A stretch of DNA of 64,000 nucleotides from Aequorivita sinensis (GCF_006346335.1 NZ_VDMC01000007.1:62001-126000); one strand, 5' to 3'. Positions 1 through 9,452 are shown, counted from the stretch's first letter. The notes: a model not told the origin generated them from the letters alone. Numbers and translations are program-made.

Positions 1-67
1 TTTCATTTTTTTAATGATTTAAATTGCAAATTCATACAGTATACCTGAGGTAGGGTTAAGATATAAA

Positions 68-92
68 AAAACCCCGAACGAATCGGGGTTTT
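68..92. terminator. Rho-independent terminator hairpin
   Basis: A perfect 10-bp stem (68-77 with 83-92) around the loop ACGAA has a GC core (CCCCGA/TCGGGG) and A-rich/T-rich flanks, so it can act in either direction. It lies just past the 3' end of the minus-strand Omp28-like gene. Confidence 0.85.
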
Positions 93-112
93 CAAAATAT
101 GTACTTCTAAAA

Positions 113-1777
113 CTATTTAGTAACTAAAAACTTCTTAGTTGTAACCGAGTTATCTTTAGAGATTTTAATAAAATAGGTTCCAGCTTGTAGATTAGCAACA
201 TTTATTTGAGCGTCTACATCAATGTTATTTTGAGTTAGAATCAATTTTCCTAAAATATCATAAACGTCGATATTTGCATTTTCAGCATTCTTAAGGTTAA
301 GAACTGTACTTGCTGGGTTAGGATAAAGAGCAATGTTTTCAGTGCTAAAATCGTTAGTACCTAATACACCGTTACTACCAAACTGTCCTGTGGTTTCAGC
401 TCCCCAATTACCTACTGCGTAAAACAGTTGGGTTCCTTCACTATCAGTTAAAGTGAATCTTGTTCCACCGTCTCCCCAAGTGTCTATCCCAGTAAATAGA
501 TAGCAGTCTTCGTCCAAATTAAATGTAAGGTTTACTGTAGTGTTGTTAGGGTAAGGTCCACCATTGTCGATAATGTTCCCATTGCTATCTTTAATGTTCC
601 AGCGGCACTCAGATCCATATCCATCGGTACGAATTTCTAAGTTAACTGTGCCAGTACCTTCAGCTGCTTGGTCAAAAGTGGTAGATTGTGAGTTGTTAGA
701 GTTATCGTCGTCGTTAGGGATAGTAACCTCCAGTGTGTTTGTGCTATTTAACGTATAGTTTACTGTTGGTAAAGAAACCGTCTCCGATCTAAGCGATAAT
801 AAGTTGCCAGTCCATGTAAATGTGTGCGCTTCACCATTAATTGTGTATGTAATAGGTAGCGAAGTAATTGGGTCTGCGCCTAAATTTTTGATTACTACAT
901 TGGCTGATAATTCAGTATCACAAGTAGGTTCTATTTCAGGAATTTCTGCTATCGCAGCATCATTATTATTTGTTAGACCTGTATATGTAGGTAAACTTGT
1001 AACACCAGTAGGTATTTCTTGAGTAGTTTCTGTAATGAATACAACTACTTTCATATCTGCAAGATTTGTAGGAACATCTCTATAGTCTGCAGGGATAGTG
1101 TAGGTAAAAGTACGATCAATAAAGCTTCCTGCTGTAGTATTCGTAATGTCTTCACCCCACTGTCCGGTAATTAGGTCAACCAAACGATGCATATGGTTGT
1201 AATTGTTACCTTGTCCACCACCACTTTGAGGTCCTTTTGTATTATCTTGTAATACAGCAACATTCAATTTGTTTGTAGATTCTACACTGCTACTGGTATA
1301 ATAAGCTTCAACGTGAACTGTAAGTTCATTAGTTTGTACATCAATATTGGCTTCTGCTGCTATGTTTACATTTGAAGCAGTTCCTAAAATTTGGTTAGCT
1401 CTACCTGCCCATTGACCTCTATCAAGGATAGTATTGCTTCCAGAAAATACATGACGGTTAACTGTTCCAGAAGGATATCCCTCTAAACCGGTTTGGCCAG
1501 CAATGGCAGCACCGTAATTTGTTCGGAAATCAGGGGCATTACCTGAAGGATTCGCAAAACCACCAGTGTGTATGTTTATTAACGAGACTCTGTCGGGATT
1601 AGCATCTTTAATAGCTTGAGCACGTGAATGTCCGTCTGGACACCAAGGACAATAAATACCTGTGAATTCTTCCAAGACAACATTTTTGTCTTGAGGGGAA
1701 GTTGATACAATAGTTTGCGCGTACGAGCCAAATGCAAATACTGTAAAAACTAAGGAAAGAGATAGTTTTTTAAACAT
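113..1777 (-). CDS. Omp28-like secreted thioredoxin-fold protein with T9SS type A sorting domain
   Basis: Secreted 554-residue protein, probably exported through Sec and then the type IX secretion system. Residues 1-20 form a signal peptide ending SYA|Q. A thioredoxin-like active site Cys43-Pro-Trp-Cys46 follows in the context EEFTGIYCPWCPDGH, typical of the Omp28 family of Bacteroidota. The middle is Ser/Thr/Asn-rich and beta-like. The last ~75 residues (from about 480) hold a T9SS C-terminal domain with the LYPNPA start, a YDILGK core and a final KKFLVTK strand. The presence of CxxC suggests a thiol-redox or disulfide role at the cell surface, but no substrate is known. The start is an ATG with a candidate promoter 40 bp upstream and a strong terminator downstream. 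Confidence 0.85.
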   Translation of the reverse strand: MFKKLSLSLVFTVFAFGSYAQTIVSTSPQDKNVVLEEFTGIYCPWCPDGHSRAQAIKDANPDRVSLINIHTGGFANPSGNAPDFRTNYGAAIAGQTGLEGYPSGTVNRHVFSGSNTILDRGQWAGRANQILGTASNVNIAAEANIDVQTNELTVHVEAYYTSSSVESTNKLNVAVLQDNTKGPQSGGGQGNNYNHMHRLVDLITGQWGEDITNTTAGSFIDRTFTYTIPADYRDVPTNLADMKVVVFITETTQEIPTGVTSLPTYTGLTNNNDAAIAEIPEIEPTCDTELSANVVIKNLGADPITSLPITYTINGEAHTFTWTGNLLSLRSETVSLPTVNYTLNSTNTLEVTIPNDDDNSNNSQSTTFDQAAEGTGTVNLEIRTDGYGSECRWNIKDSNGNIIDNGGPYPNNTTVNLTFNLDEDCYLFTGIDTWGDGGTRFTLTDSEGTQLFYAVGNWGAETTGQFGSNGVLGTNDFSTENIALYPNPASTVLNLKNAENANIDVYDILGKLILTQNNIDVDAQINVANLQAGTYFIKISKDNSVTTKKFLVTK

Positions 1778-1817
1778 GATTTTAGTTTTTTAGGAGTTTT
1801 AAAAGATTTAATACCTA

Positions 1818-1825
1818 CAAATTTA
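1818..1825 (-). promoter_or_regulatory. Candidate -7 box for the Omp28-like gene
   Basis: Read on the minus strand this is TAAATTTG, an exact match to the Bacteroidota -7 consensus TAnnTTTG. A TTG lies about 15 bp further upstream as a possible -33 element. It is about 40 bp before the ATG at 1777. Confidence 0.45.
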
Positions 1826-2013
1826 CCATTTTCATTGAAACAATGTTAATAAAAGATTAAAATTTTTACATATTTAAACAATTTTAATAAATAAACAAAT
1901 AAAATGTTTATTCTTATGTAAGTGGTTGATTTTTAGTGTTTAAGGTGGTTTTAACAAGTGTTAAAAATTCAAATGTTTTTAATATTCAGGACTTTATATA
2001 TAATTAAAATCGT

Positions 2014-2021
2014 TACTTTTG
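2014..2021 (+). promoter_or_regulatory. Candidate -7 box for the T9SS cargo gene at 2061
   Basis: TACTTTTG matches the Bacteroidota -7 consensus TAnnTTTG exactly and would give a leader of roughly 35 nt. I see no clear -33 TTG at the right distance. Confidence 0.4.
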
Positions 2022-2060
2022 TTAGATTATAATTCCTTTTAACCTTAAAATTTTAAATTA

Positions 2061-2798
2061 ATGAAAATCAAATTACTTTTATTAGCGACCATAGGATGTT
2101 TCACTGTAGCTAATGCACAGTTTACTGTAAAAGACAGAGCTGGGAATGAATTGAATAATGGAGATGTTATTGAATTTGGTTCTATTGATTACGTAGATTC
2201 CGAATATGAGTTTTTTGTAACCAATGATAATACTTCAGAAGAAATATATACTCGTATAGAAGTTATTGAAAAACAAAATTCTGTAACTGGTACATTTTAT
2301 CAATTGTGTTACGGATTATGTTATAACGATTTAGAAATAGGAGAGATTGTTCCTCCTGCAGTAGACCCTGCACTTGCTATCGCGGTTGGTGAAACTACAG
2401 GTATAGGAAACCATCTATGGAATAACGATGCGGGTAATGGAACAGACAATGTTGAATTTAAATTTGCATTCCGTCAATATTCTGATGCTGCAGGAACAAA
2501 CGAAATTAATGAACCTTTAATTTTTTCATACCGTTACAACCCGACATTAGGAGTTAACGAATTAAGAAAAGTTAAATTTGCTGTTCAGTCTACAATAGTT
2601 TCTAATGAAATTGTTATGGAAATTGCTGAGCCTGTTCAATTAACTATGTATAATGTTTTGGGGAAAGTTGTGAAACAAGCATCTTTTGATACTGGACGTC
2701 ATACTATCAATGTTTCAAACTTAGCTTCACAGGCTTATGTTTTACAAATAACCAACAAGGCTGGTTCTGTACAAACTACTAAAATACTAAAGCAGTAA
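2061..2798 (+). CDS. Secreted protein with T9SS C-terminal sorting domain, function unknown
   Basis: A 245-residue protein with a signal peptide (residues 1-19, cleavage at ANA|Q). The middle domain (about 20-175) has no family I can name; it is acidic, beta-like, and has a Cys pair in the segment QLCYGLCYND. Residues about 185-245 form a T9SS type A sorting domain (MYNVLGKVVKQ core, SNLA turn, KILKQ end). It is therefore predicted cell-surface or secreted cargo of the type IX system. It stands alone, divergent from the Omp28-like gene and followed by its own terminator. It may be an adhesin-like or structural surface protein, but nothing in it shows an enzyme activity. Confidence 0.8.
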   Translation: MKIKLLLLATIGCFTVANAQFTVKDRAGNELNNGDVIEFGSIDYVDSEYEFFVTNDNTSEEIYTRIEVIEKQNSVTGTFYQLCYGLCYNDLEIGEIVPPAVDPALAIAVGETTGIGNHLWNNDAGNGTDNVEFKFAFRQYSDAAGTNEINEPLIFSYRYNPTLGVNELRKVKFAVQSTIVSNEIVMEIAEPVQLTMYNVLGKVVKQASFDTGRHTINVSNLASQAYVLQITNKAGSVQTTKILKQ

Positions 2799-2820
2799 GG
2801 TTTATTTTTATAGTTTTCTT

Positions 2821-2851
2821 AAAAGACTATTCTTAATCGGAATAGTCTTTT
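2821..2851 (+). terminator. Rho-independent terminator of the 2061-2798 gene
   Basis: A 12-bp perfect stem (2821-2832 with 2840-2851, AAAAGACTATTC arm) with a 7-nt loop is followed by a T-run. It starts 23 bp after the stop codon. Confidence 0.85.
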
Positions 2852-3192
2852 TTGTTTTTACATACCTCTTAAATAAGTTTCTCTTCAAATAATGATTTCT
2901 ATTTCATGAAGTTAAACGTGTAAGTTTGAATGATTTACTGGTTTCAGCTTGGCTTCATTTAGTAACATCTCGTTGTTGAATTTTGTTAAGGCTTCGTATG
3001 TATCTCGAAATTCAACTTAATTTAATTACTTAATAAGTGTTTCAATTAAGGTAAATGCTTAAACATCATTTCCTTGCTTTTTAAAAAAGTCAAGTAATAC
3101 TTCTCAATATATGAGACCTGGAAAATAATTCATTGTTACTAAATACTTATAGTTAAATAGAAAGTCCTAACCTCAGTTTATTCCAAAAAAAA
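2852..3192. other. Non-coding spacer, nothing convincing seen
   Basis: About 340 bp between the terminators of two converging genes. No open frame with a credible start or composition was seen. The only structure noticed is an inverted repeat GTTGAATTT (2975-2983) / AAATTCAAC (3008-3016) with a 24-nt loop and no U-tract. Confidence 0.5.
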
Positions 3193-3220
3193 AGGTCGTT
3201 CAAAACAATTTGAACGACCT
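3193..3220 (-). terminator. Rho-independent terminator of the DUF6029 gene
   Basis: A 12-bp perfect stem (3193-3204 with 3209-3220, AGGTCGTTCAAA arm) has a 4-nt loop. The A-run at 3185-3193 becomes a U-tract on the minus strand, matching the gene that ends at 3244. Confidence 0.88.
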
Positions 3221-3243
3221 GTATATACTTATAAATAAGTAGT

Positions 3244-4890
3244 TTAGAATGTAACAACAAGGTTTGCTGTTACTCCTGAACTTTCAGGAACTTCGCGACA
3301 AACACCTCCTACACAAATTAAACCACCTCTTTGGCGACCATAGTTAAGTCCGAAACGAGCACGTCCTTTTGAATAACTACCTCCAATATTGTAAAAGTGG
3401 TCGTTATTTGGGCCTCCATAATTCCAAGAATCTGCTACATACACACCTAAAGATGAGTTGAAGTTGTATTCAAGAACTCCAGCTGCCCAGTTTTTATCAT
3501 CGTCTGCAGTCCAAAGATGTTGTAACTCCATACGTAAAGCTTTAGCACCTGTAAAGCGTCTAGTTCCTTCAATAACGGCAATCTGAGCGCGGATGTCTCC
3601 TTGCTGACCTAGAATTCCTCCTTTAGAAACACTCTTGTCTATTATAACATCTTGGAAAGATGCAACAGTGCTCCATTTTGAGCTCCAACGGTTTTTTATT
3701 TCAATATTCAAATCTCTGAAGTATCTATCACCTTTACCAATAAACTTAACATCGTAGTTTTGATCTGTTTTATTGAATTCGGTGTCAAGTCCAGCCCAGT
3801 ATGAAAAGTTACCAGCTAGTTTTGTTCCTACTTTACCTAAAGCGCTTTCTTTGTCGAAAGAGTAATAAACATCAACTTGAGTTCCTACTTCTCCAGCTCT
3901 CTGCTCGTTTGTAGTAAACAACAGTCTTGGTTGAGAGTTGTACACATATATATTAGAAAGCAAATAATCGTGTTGCTTTGTAATTGCTGGAACGTAGTTT
4001 ATAATTTGCTCGTTGTATTGGTTTCCTTCAGCGTATCTGTCTGAATAAAAAGAGAAGTTTTCTAGCCTTCTAAAAGTTGTATTTATACCAAGTCCTTTTT
4101 GTGCGTACCCTAAGTTTACTAATAAAGCAGTTCCGTCAAACAATTGAGGTGATGTTACTATAGTTTCATTTATAAGTACGTCTGGGTCCTTTGTATTTGC
4201 TTCAACTCCACCGTAAAATTTACCAGCTACAAAGTCAAGTCTTCCTCCATAAGCATTAACACTTGCTGGAATTGTATCGTTTGCACCATTGTCTTGATAT
4301 CTACCAACGTAACTAGCGCCAAATTTTAAATCTACTGCATCAATATTCATTAATGCACTTAAATCTAAATTGGCATCAAGTCCTTGGATTACTCCTTCAG
4401 AAACATCAAAACCATTACGAGTCTGTCCGTAAACTCCAGTCATATTGAAAGTTGCAGTTGGACTAAACTTAACACGAACACCTTTCAAGGCATTGTTTAT
4501 TCCTAGTTGTCTGTCTTCCCAAGTACGTAACAGTAATCCACTACCAAATTGTTCGTAGAAATAACCAGCAGTAACATCTAGGGTTTCATTTTTAAAATTT
4601 AAGTAATAAGTTCCAATTCCGTTTTGATTATCCCAAGTAGGAGAATAGCCTTCTAGAGCCTTTGGTAAATACGATTCGTATTGTACTCCAGCAGTAAATT
4701 TTCCTAATGAATAATTTAATTGAAGGTAATTGTTAGAACGAAACTGTTCTTTTGGGGCAAAATAACCAAAATCTTCATCGTCTAAAAGCCATTGAGAATT
4801 CGATTCAAGTCCACCAAAAAAGTAGCCATTTTCTTGTGAAAAGCCAATTGCTCCCACTAAAAGAAAGGCGCCTAAAATAAGTTTTTTCAT
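3244..4890 (-). CDS. DUF6029-like outer-membrane beta-barrel protein
   Basis: A 548-residue protein with a signal peptide (residues 1-18, GFS|Q). The rest is alternating aromatic/polar strands with many Tyr/Phe-Gly turns and ends in TANLVVTF, a terminal aromatic residue typical of outer-membrane barrels. It resembles the DUF6029 family of Bacteroidota, whose function is unknown. A short Cys-containing loop (LICVGGVCRE) near residue 525 could form a surface disulfide. It lies 29 bp downstream of the TlpA-like thioredoxin gene on the same strand, so the two are probably co-transcribed. I infer that the thioredoxin may serve the folding or redox state of this barrel or its cargo. Family call moderate, barrel call firm. 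Confidence 0.75.
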   Translation of the reverse strand: MKKLILGAFLLVGAIGFSQENGYFFGGLESNSQWLLDDEDFGYFAPKEQFRSNNYLQLNYSLGKFTAGVQYESYLPKALEGYSPTWDNQNGIGTYYLNFKNETLDVTAGYFYEQFGSGLLLRTWEDRQLGINNALKGVRVKFSPTATFNMTGVYGQTRNGFDVSEGVIQGLDANLDLSALMNIDAVDLKFGASYVGRYQDNGANDTIPASVNAYGGRLDFVAGKFYGGVEANTKDPDVLINETIVTSPQLFDGTALLVNLGYAQKGLGINTTFRRLENFSFYSDRYAEGNQYNEQIINYVPAITKQHDYLLSNIYVYNSQPRLLFTTNEQRAGEVGTQVDVYYSFDKESALGKVGTKLAGNFSYWAGLDTEFNKTDQNYDVKFIGKGDRYFRDLNIEIKNRWSSKWSTVASFQDVIIDKSVSKGGILGQQGDIRAQIAVIEGTRRFTGAKALRMELQHLWTADDDKNWAAGVLEYNFNSSLGVYVADSWNYGGPNNDHFYNIGGSYSKGRARFGLNYGRQRGGLICVGGVCREVPESSGVTANLVVTF

Positions 4891-4919
4891 AATTATTTGT
4901 TGGGTTTGTAATGTAAAGA

Positions 4920-5402
4920 TTAGTTAGAGAATTCCTTTATTTTTTCATAAAGTTCATACTCTGCACCAGGGCTATATCCAGAATGACGATAAACTATTTC
5001 ATTGTTTTTTACAAGAAGTGTTAATGGTACGGTTGCAGCACCTAAAGCACGTTTAAAATCATTATTAGTGTCTAAAAGCACAGTGTAATCCCAGCTTTTT
5101 CCATTAATTAAAGGTTTAACTCTTTTTACAGTTCGACTATCGTCTACAGAAATTGCGTAAAGCTCAACACCAGTTTCTTCTTGCCATTCGTCGTAAATTT
5201 CGCTAATTGCATCTAATTCTTTTAAACAAGGCACACACCAAGTTGCCCATAAGGATACAATAGTCACTTTGTCATCGGTTGAAATGCTTGAAGAGTTAAA
5301 AACATGACCGTCTACTGTTGTAAGATTTACTTTTGGCATTTCATTTTGTGATGTAGCAGCTAAAGATACAAGTAGAAGTAAAAGAGGAATTAATTTTTTC
5401 AT
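4920..5402 (-). CDS. TlpA/ResA-like periplasmic thioredoxin
   Basis: A 160-residue exported thioredoxin-fold protein: signal peptide 1-18, then a TlpA-type redoxin domain. The active site is WATWC56-V-P-C59, and a cis-Pro context (ATVPLT) lies further on. Such proteins reduce disulfides in envelope proteins (for example cytochrome c maturation in the ResA/TlpA family). Its partner is unknown here, but it is upstream of and probably co-transcribed with the barrel gene at 3244, and divergent from the Omp28-like lipoprotein gene at 5563, which also has a CxxC site. Length and motif are normal for the family; start ATG. Confidence 0.88.
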   Translation of the reverse strand: MKKLIPLLLLLVSLAATSQNEMPKVNLTTVDGHVFNSSSISTDDKVTIVSLWATWCVPCLKELDAISEIYDEWQEETGVELYAISVDDSRTVKRVKPLINGKSWDYTVLLDTNNDFKRALGAATVPLTLLVKNNEIVYRHSGYSPGAEYELYEKIKEFSN

Positions 5403-5562
5403 TTTGTAATAAGGTTTTAATTTAACTTTATATTAGCAATATTAAGTTTTTTTTAATGAATTAAAGATTGGTTTTTTGAGAAAATATTGATTTAACAATT
5501 TATTCTTTAACATTTTTTTATAATTGCGCTATATTAGCACACTTTAAAAAACTAATTTTATT

Positions 5563-6864
5563 ATGAAAACACATCCCTATTTTAAATTTTTATTCCTATT
5601 TGCGGTTTTGGCAGCTTTTTCTTGTAGCAAAAAAGAAGATCCATTTGTTGAGCAAGGACCAGCTTTAGTATTAGAACTCAAAAGTGACGCTGGGAATGGA
5701 GAGTTAGAAGTTGTGAGCATTGATCAAGTGGTTAATTTTACTGTTATAGGTAACGACGATCAAGACTATACATCTCTGGCGAATATTCTAGTAAATGATG
5801 TTGAAATTGAAGGTAGTAGCTACACGTTTACTGAACTGGGTAACTATCAAGTAAAAGCTATATATGATGATGTAGTAAGTAATGTATTAACGTTTGAAGT
5901 ACTTGCTGAAACTGAAAGAGCGTTAACAGTGAGTGTTACTAAGGCAATGAGAAATCAAACAGTTACATTTGGCCTTCTAGATAATGAAGGTACTGATACT
6001 TCAGACGAAGCTACTTTTTATGTTAACAATACAGCTATTGAAGGTAATACATATTCATCTAATAATGTAGGAGACTTTGAGGTTTATGCAGAGTATGTAG
6101 TAAACAATGAAACTTATACTTCAGCAACAAAGAATTTTGCAGTATATATACCAAAACGTAAAGTAGTAGTTGAAGATTATACAGGAACTTGGTGTGGATT
6201 CTGTCCAGCGGTTGCTTTGGCTATAGACGAGTTAAGAGCTGCTACAGAGCATGTAAGTATTGTAGCAATTCATAAAACTGCGGCAAGTTTACCAGATCCA
6301 TTAGATTTCCCTAGAATTCAGGAATTACAAGATATGTTTGGTGTAAGTAATGGTTTCCCTAAAGGACAAATTAACCGTACTGTAGCTTGGCCAGATCCTT
6401 ATCCAAGTAGTCAAATTTTATCAATGGCAGGTGCAGATACTGATGTTGCAATTGCAATTAACTCAAAGCTTACAGGTGCTAGCTTAACTGTAGAAGTAAA
6501 AGTTGTTTACGAAAATGGTTCAACTCCTGGTGATAAGGTTGTGGTTTACTTATTAGAAAACGGCGTTGTTGCGCCACAGGCTAACTACTTTAATGAAACT
6601 CCTGGGCATCCTTATGAAGGTCTAGGAAATCCGATTGAAGATTATGTACACAATGATGCGTTGAGAAATTCACTTTCTGACTTGTTTGGAGATGCAATTC
6701 CTTCAACACCTGCTTTCCAAGAATTTAAAAAGAACTACACCTTTACAGTTCCTTCTAACTATGTAGGTGAAAACTTAAGTTTTGTAGTTATGGTAGTTGA
6801 TCAGGACAACAATGCTAAAAACTCTCAGTTTGCAAGTATTAATGAGACTAAGAATTTTGAATAA
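5563..6864 (+). CDS. Omp28-related lipoprotein with CGFC thioredoxin motif
   Basis: A 433-residue lipoprotein. The signal peptide ends in a lipobox with acylated Cys21 (AAFSC|SKKEDP). Two Ig-like beta domains follow (about 35-115 and 118-195). The Omp28-type thioredoxin domain has active site Cys211-Gly-Phe-Cys214 in EDYTGTWCGFCPA. The C-terminal part is an all-beta Omp28 domain. Unlike the Omp28-like protein at 113-1777 it has no T9SS sorting domain and is membrane-anchored by lipid instead. It is transcribed away from the TlpA/barrel pair, which suggests a shared redox role at the outer membrane. Substrates are unknown. Confidence 0.85.
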   Translation: MKTHPYFKFLFLFAVLAAFSCSKKEDPFVEQGPALVLELKSDAGNGELEVVSIDQVVNFTVIGNDDQDYTSLANILVNDVEIEGSSYTFTELGNYQVKAIYDDVVSNVLTFEVLAETERALTVSVTKAMRNQTVTFGLLDNEGTDTSDEATFYVNNTAIEGNTYSSNNVGDFEVYAEYVVNNETYTSATKNFAVYIPKRKVVVEDYTGTWCGFCPAVALAIDELRAATEHVSIVAIHKTAASLPDPLDFPRIQELQDMFGVSNGFPKGQINRTVAWPDPYPSSQILSMAGADTDVAIAINSKLTGASLTVEVKVVYENGSTPGDKVVVYLLENGVVAPQANYFNETPGHPYEGLGNPIEDYVHNDALRNSLSDLFGDAIPSTPAFQEFKKNYTFTVPSNYVGENLSFVVMVVDQDNNAKNSQFASINETKNFE

Positions 6865-6885
6865 AAATTTTTAAAATAGATCATA

Positions 6886-6923
6886 AAAAAGCCCCGATTT
6901 GAAACTTCAAATCGGGGCTTTTT
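6886..6923. terminator. Bidirectional terminator between the Omp28-like gene and pruA
   Basis: A very strong hairpin, up to 18 bp (6886-6903 with 6906-6923) with a GCCCCGATTT core, has an A-run on one side and a T-run on the other. It serves both converging genes. Confidence 0.92.
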
Positions 6924-6942
6924 CTATTTAAATGATTTTAGG

Positions 6943-8568
6943 TTACCCTAAGAATGGATATCTATAATCTGTAGGAGAAACAAAAGTTTCTTTTATCAAT
7001 CTAGGAGAAATCCAACGGTAAAGGTTTTGTTTACTACCTGCTTTATCATTTGTGCCACTTGCACGAGCTCCACCAAAGGGTTGTTGCCCTACAACAGCTC
7101 CAGTTGGTTTGTCGTTGATATAGAAGTTACCTGCAGCGTTTTCAAGAGCTTTTACAGCTTCTTCTAAAGCATATCTATCTTCACTGAAAACAGCACCTGT
7201 CAATGCGTATTCGCTAGTTCCATCAACTAATTCAAGCATTTCTGTCCAGTCTTTATCTTCATATACGTAAACTGTTAGAACAGGTCCAAAAAGCTCAGTA
7301 CACATAGTAGTGTATTTCGGGTCTTTAGTTACAATAACAGTAGGCTCAATAAAGTAACCTTTGCTCTTATCGTATCCACCTCCAACAATAATTTCAGCGT
7401 TTTTATCTTTCTTAGCTTGATCTATGTAGCTTGCAAGTTTATCGAAAGAGCTTTCATTAATTACTGCAGTAATAAAGTTCCCCATATCTTCTGGAGTACC
7501 CATTTTGAATGAACGAACATCTTCAATCAATTGCTTTTTAACATCTTCCCAAATTGTACTGGAAATGTAGCAACGGCTTGCTGCACTACATTTTTGACCT
7601 TGGAATTCAAATGCTCCACGGGCCATTGCAGTAGCAACTTGTTTTGGGTTGGACGTTTTATGAGCAACAATAAAGTCTTTACCTCCAGTTTCACCTACTA
7701 TTCGTGGGTAAGTTTTATAGTTTGAAATATTGTTTCCAATTTTCTGCCAAATACCTTGGAAAACTCCTGTTGAACCGGTAAAGTGAACTCCACTGAAATC
7801 TGGGCTTGCCATAAGCGTATCTGAAATCATTACAGCGTCTCCCATTACCATGTTGATTACTCCTGCAGGAACACCAGCTTCACGGAATACATCCATAATA
7901 ACTTTTGCTGAATAAACCTGAGTGTTACTTGGTTTCCAAACTACTACGTTCCCCATTAATGCAGCGCTTGCAGGAAGGTTCCCAGCAATGGCAGTAAAGT
8001 TGAATGGAGTAATAGCATAAATAAATCCTTCTAGCGGACGGTATTCAACTCTGTTCCAAGCTGAAGATGTAGATTCTGGTTGCTCAGCATAGATTTCAGT
8101 CATATACTGAACGTTGAAACGCAAGAAATCTATTAGCTCGCAAGCAGAATCAATTTCAGCTTGATAGATATTTTTAGACTGCCCAAGCATTGTAGCAGCG
8201 TTTATTTTTGCTCTATATGGTCCAGCAATTAGTTCGGCAGCGCGAAGGAAGATTCCAGCACGTTGTTCCCATGGCATTGCAGCCCATTTTTTTCTTGCTT
8301 CCAAAGCAGTTTCAATTGCTTCTTCAACATTTTTCTTAGTAGCTTTATAGTAAGTACCTAACACGTGCTTGTGATCGTGTGGAGGCGACATTGTAGCGGT
8401 TTCTTTAGTTTTAACCTCTTTTCCGTTGATAAATAAAGGCACTTCAATTTCTGCCTTATACATTTCTCTATACGTTTTAAGTACTTCTTCTCGTTCTTGT
8501 GAACCAGGAGCGTAGTCCTTAACAGGTTCGTTTACAGCGATCGGTACTTCAAAAAATCCTTTTCCCAT
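6943..8568 (-). CDS. pruA: L-glutamate gamma-semialdehyde dehydrogenase (1-pyrroline-5-carboxylate dehydrogenase)
   Basis: Cytosolic NAD-dependent aldehyde dehydrogenase that oxidises glutamate semialdehyde to glutamate, the second step of proline breakdown. At 541 residues it fits the stand-alone P5CDH family. Visible landmarks are the ITPFNF cofactor-binding segment (~187), general base Glu293 in VGETGGK, nucleophile Cys327 in FQGQKCSAASR, and the C-terminal GGARASGTNDKAG and QPFGG segments of this subfamily. Proline dehydrogenase is not next to it. It converges with the Omp28-like gene across a shared terminator. A candidate -7 box lies 32 bp upstream. Confidence 0.96.
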   Translation of the reverse strand: MGKGFFEVPIAVNEPVKDYAPGSQEREEVLKTYREMYKAEIEVPLFINGKEVKTKETATMSPPHDHKHVLGTYYKATKKNVEEAIETALEARKKWAAMPWEQRAGIFLRAAELIAGPYRAKINAATMLGQSKNIYQAEIDSACELIDFLRFNVQYMTEIYAEQPESTSSAWNRVEYRPLEGFIYAITPFNFTAIAGNLPASAALMGNVVVWKPSNTQVYSAKVIMDVFREAGVPAGVINMVMGDAVMISDTLMASPDFSGVHFTGSTGVFQGIWQKIGNNISNYKTYPRIVGETGGKDFIVAHKTSNPKQVATAMARGAFEFQGQKCSAASRCYISSTIWEDVKKQLIEDVRSFKMGTPEDMGNFITAVINESSFDKLASYIDQAKKDKNAEIIVGGGYDKSKGYFIEPTVIVTKDPKYTTMCTELFGPVLTVYVYEDKDWTEMLELVDGTSEYALTGAVFSEDRYALEEAVKALENAAGNFYINDKPTGAVVGQQPFGGARASGTNDKAGSKQNLYRWISPRLIKETFVSPTDYRYPFLG

Positions 8569-8599
8569 TACATTATTATTTTTGTGTTCTTAAAGGTTG

Positions 8600-8607
8600 C
8601 AAAGATA
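8600..8607 (-). promoter_or_regulatory. Candidate -7 box of pruA
   Basis: Reads TATCTTTG on the minus strand, an exact TAnnTTTG match, about 32 bp before the pruA ATG. No clear -33 TTG. Confidence 0.42.
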
Positions 8608-8747
8608 CAATTTTTGAAGCACCTAATCTTCATATTTCTTAATTCCAAAATGGATAAATTTGGTAATCAGTCTAATTTTACATTTAAAGCTAGTAAATTG
8701 GTGATTTTAAGTTTCCTTTTGTAGATTCGATTAATAAATAAATCATA

Positions 8748-9452
8748 ATGTGCACTATAACTTTCACTCCTATATCAAATCACGGATTTATATTAACTTC
8801 TAATCGTGACGAAGCTCCAGGTCGAGAAACCTTACCGCCTGAAATTTATAATGAAGATGGCGTAAAACTACTTTATCCTAAAGATGCGGTTGCGGGAGGA
8901 ACTTGGATAGGAGTAAGTGATAGAAAACGTGTTGCTTCATTAATGAACGGAGGCTTTGTGGCTCACGAACCCAAACAATCTTACCGTAAAAGTAGAGGAG
9001 TAGTGCTAAAAGATATTTTGAGATCAAACGATTTAAAATCGGAAATAGAACAATACAATTTCCAAGATATTGAACCATTTACCTTTATACTTGTAGATTG
9101 GAATGATGGTGTTGGATTATTTAAATTAGTTTGGGACGGGGAAAAATATCATTTTTCTGAAGAACCCTTAGCTCCTCAAATATGGTCTTCCTCACCATTG
9201 TACCCTGAAGTTTTAAAGAAAAAAAGAGAGAAATGGTTTTCAGAGTTCTTATTCAAAACTATTAGACCTACAGCAGATGAATTGCTAAATTTTCATAAAA
9301 CATCAGGAGATGGAGATTTCAACAGTAGTTTAGTAATGGATCGGGAATATGTAAAAACTAAAAGTATTACACAGTTTGTTAAGAATAACGATGCTATTTC
9401 AATGCGGTATGAAGATTTGCAAACTGATAAAGTAAGTAATACAGCATTTTAA
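8748..9452 (+). CDS. NRDE (TANGO2-like) family protein
   Basis: A 234-residue protein beginning MCTITF with the family-defining Asn-Arg-Asp-Glu motif at about residues 24-27 (LTSNRDEAPGR) and the GGTWIG segment near 50. The N-terminal Cys2 and NRDE arrangement is typical of the TANGO2/NRDE family, related to Ntn-type hydrolases; the biochemical role in bacteria is not settled. There is no signal peptide, so it is cytosolic. The stop overlaps the end of the converging apaG gene by 4 bp. Confidence 0.88.
   Translation: MCTITFTPISNHGFILTSNRDEAPGRETLPPEIYNEDGVKLLYPKDAVAGGTWIGVSDRKRVASLMNGGFVAHEPKQSYRKSRGVVLKDILRSNDLKSEIEQYNFQDIEPFTFILVDWNDGVGLFKLVWDGEKYHFSEEPLAPQIWSSSPLYPEVLKKKREKWFSEFLFKTIRPTADELLNFHKTSGDGDFNSSLVMDREYVKTKSITQFVKNNDAISMRYEDLQTDKVSNTAF

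Noticed and set aside
1-6. CAT at 4-6, a possible minus-strand ATG of a gene leaving the window on the left
   Set aside because: Only two codons would be inside the window, so nothing supports it.
564-1022. Plus-strand open frames inside the Omp28-like gene
   Set aside because: They are antisense to a protein with clear signal peptide, CPWC motif and sorting domain.
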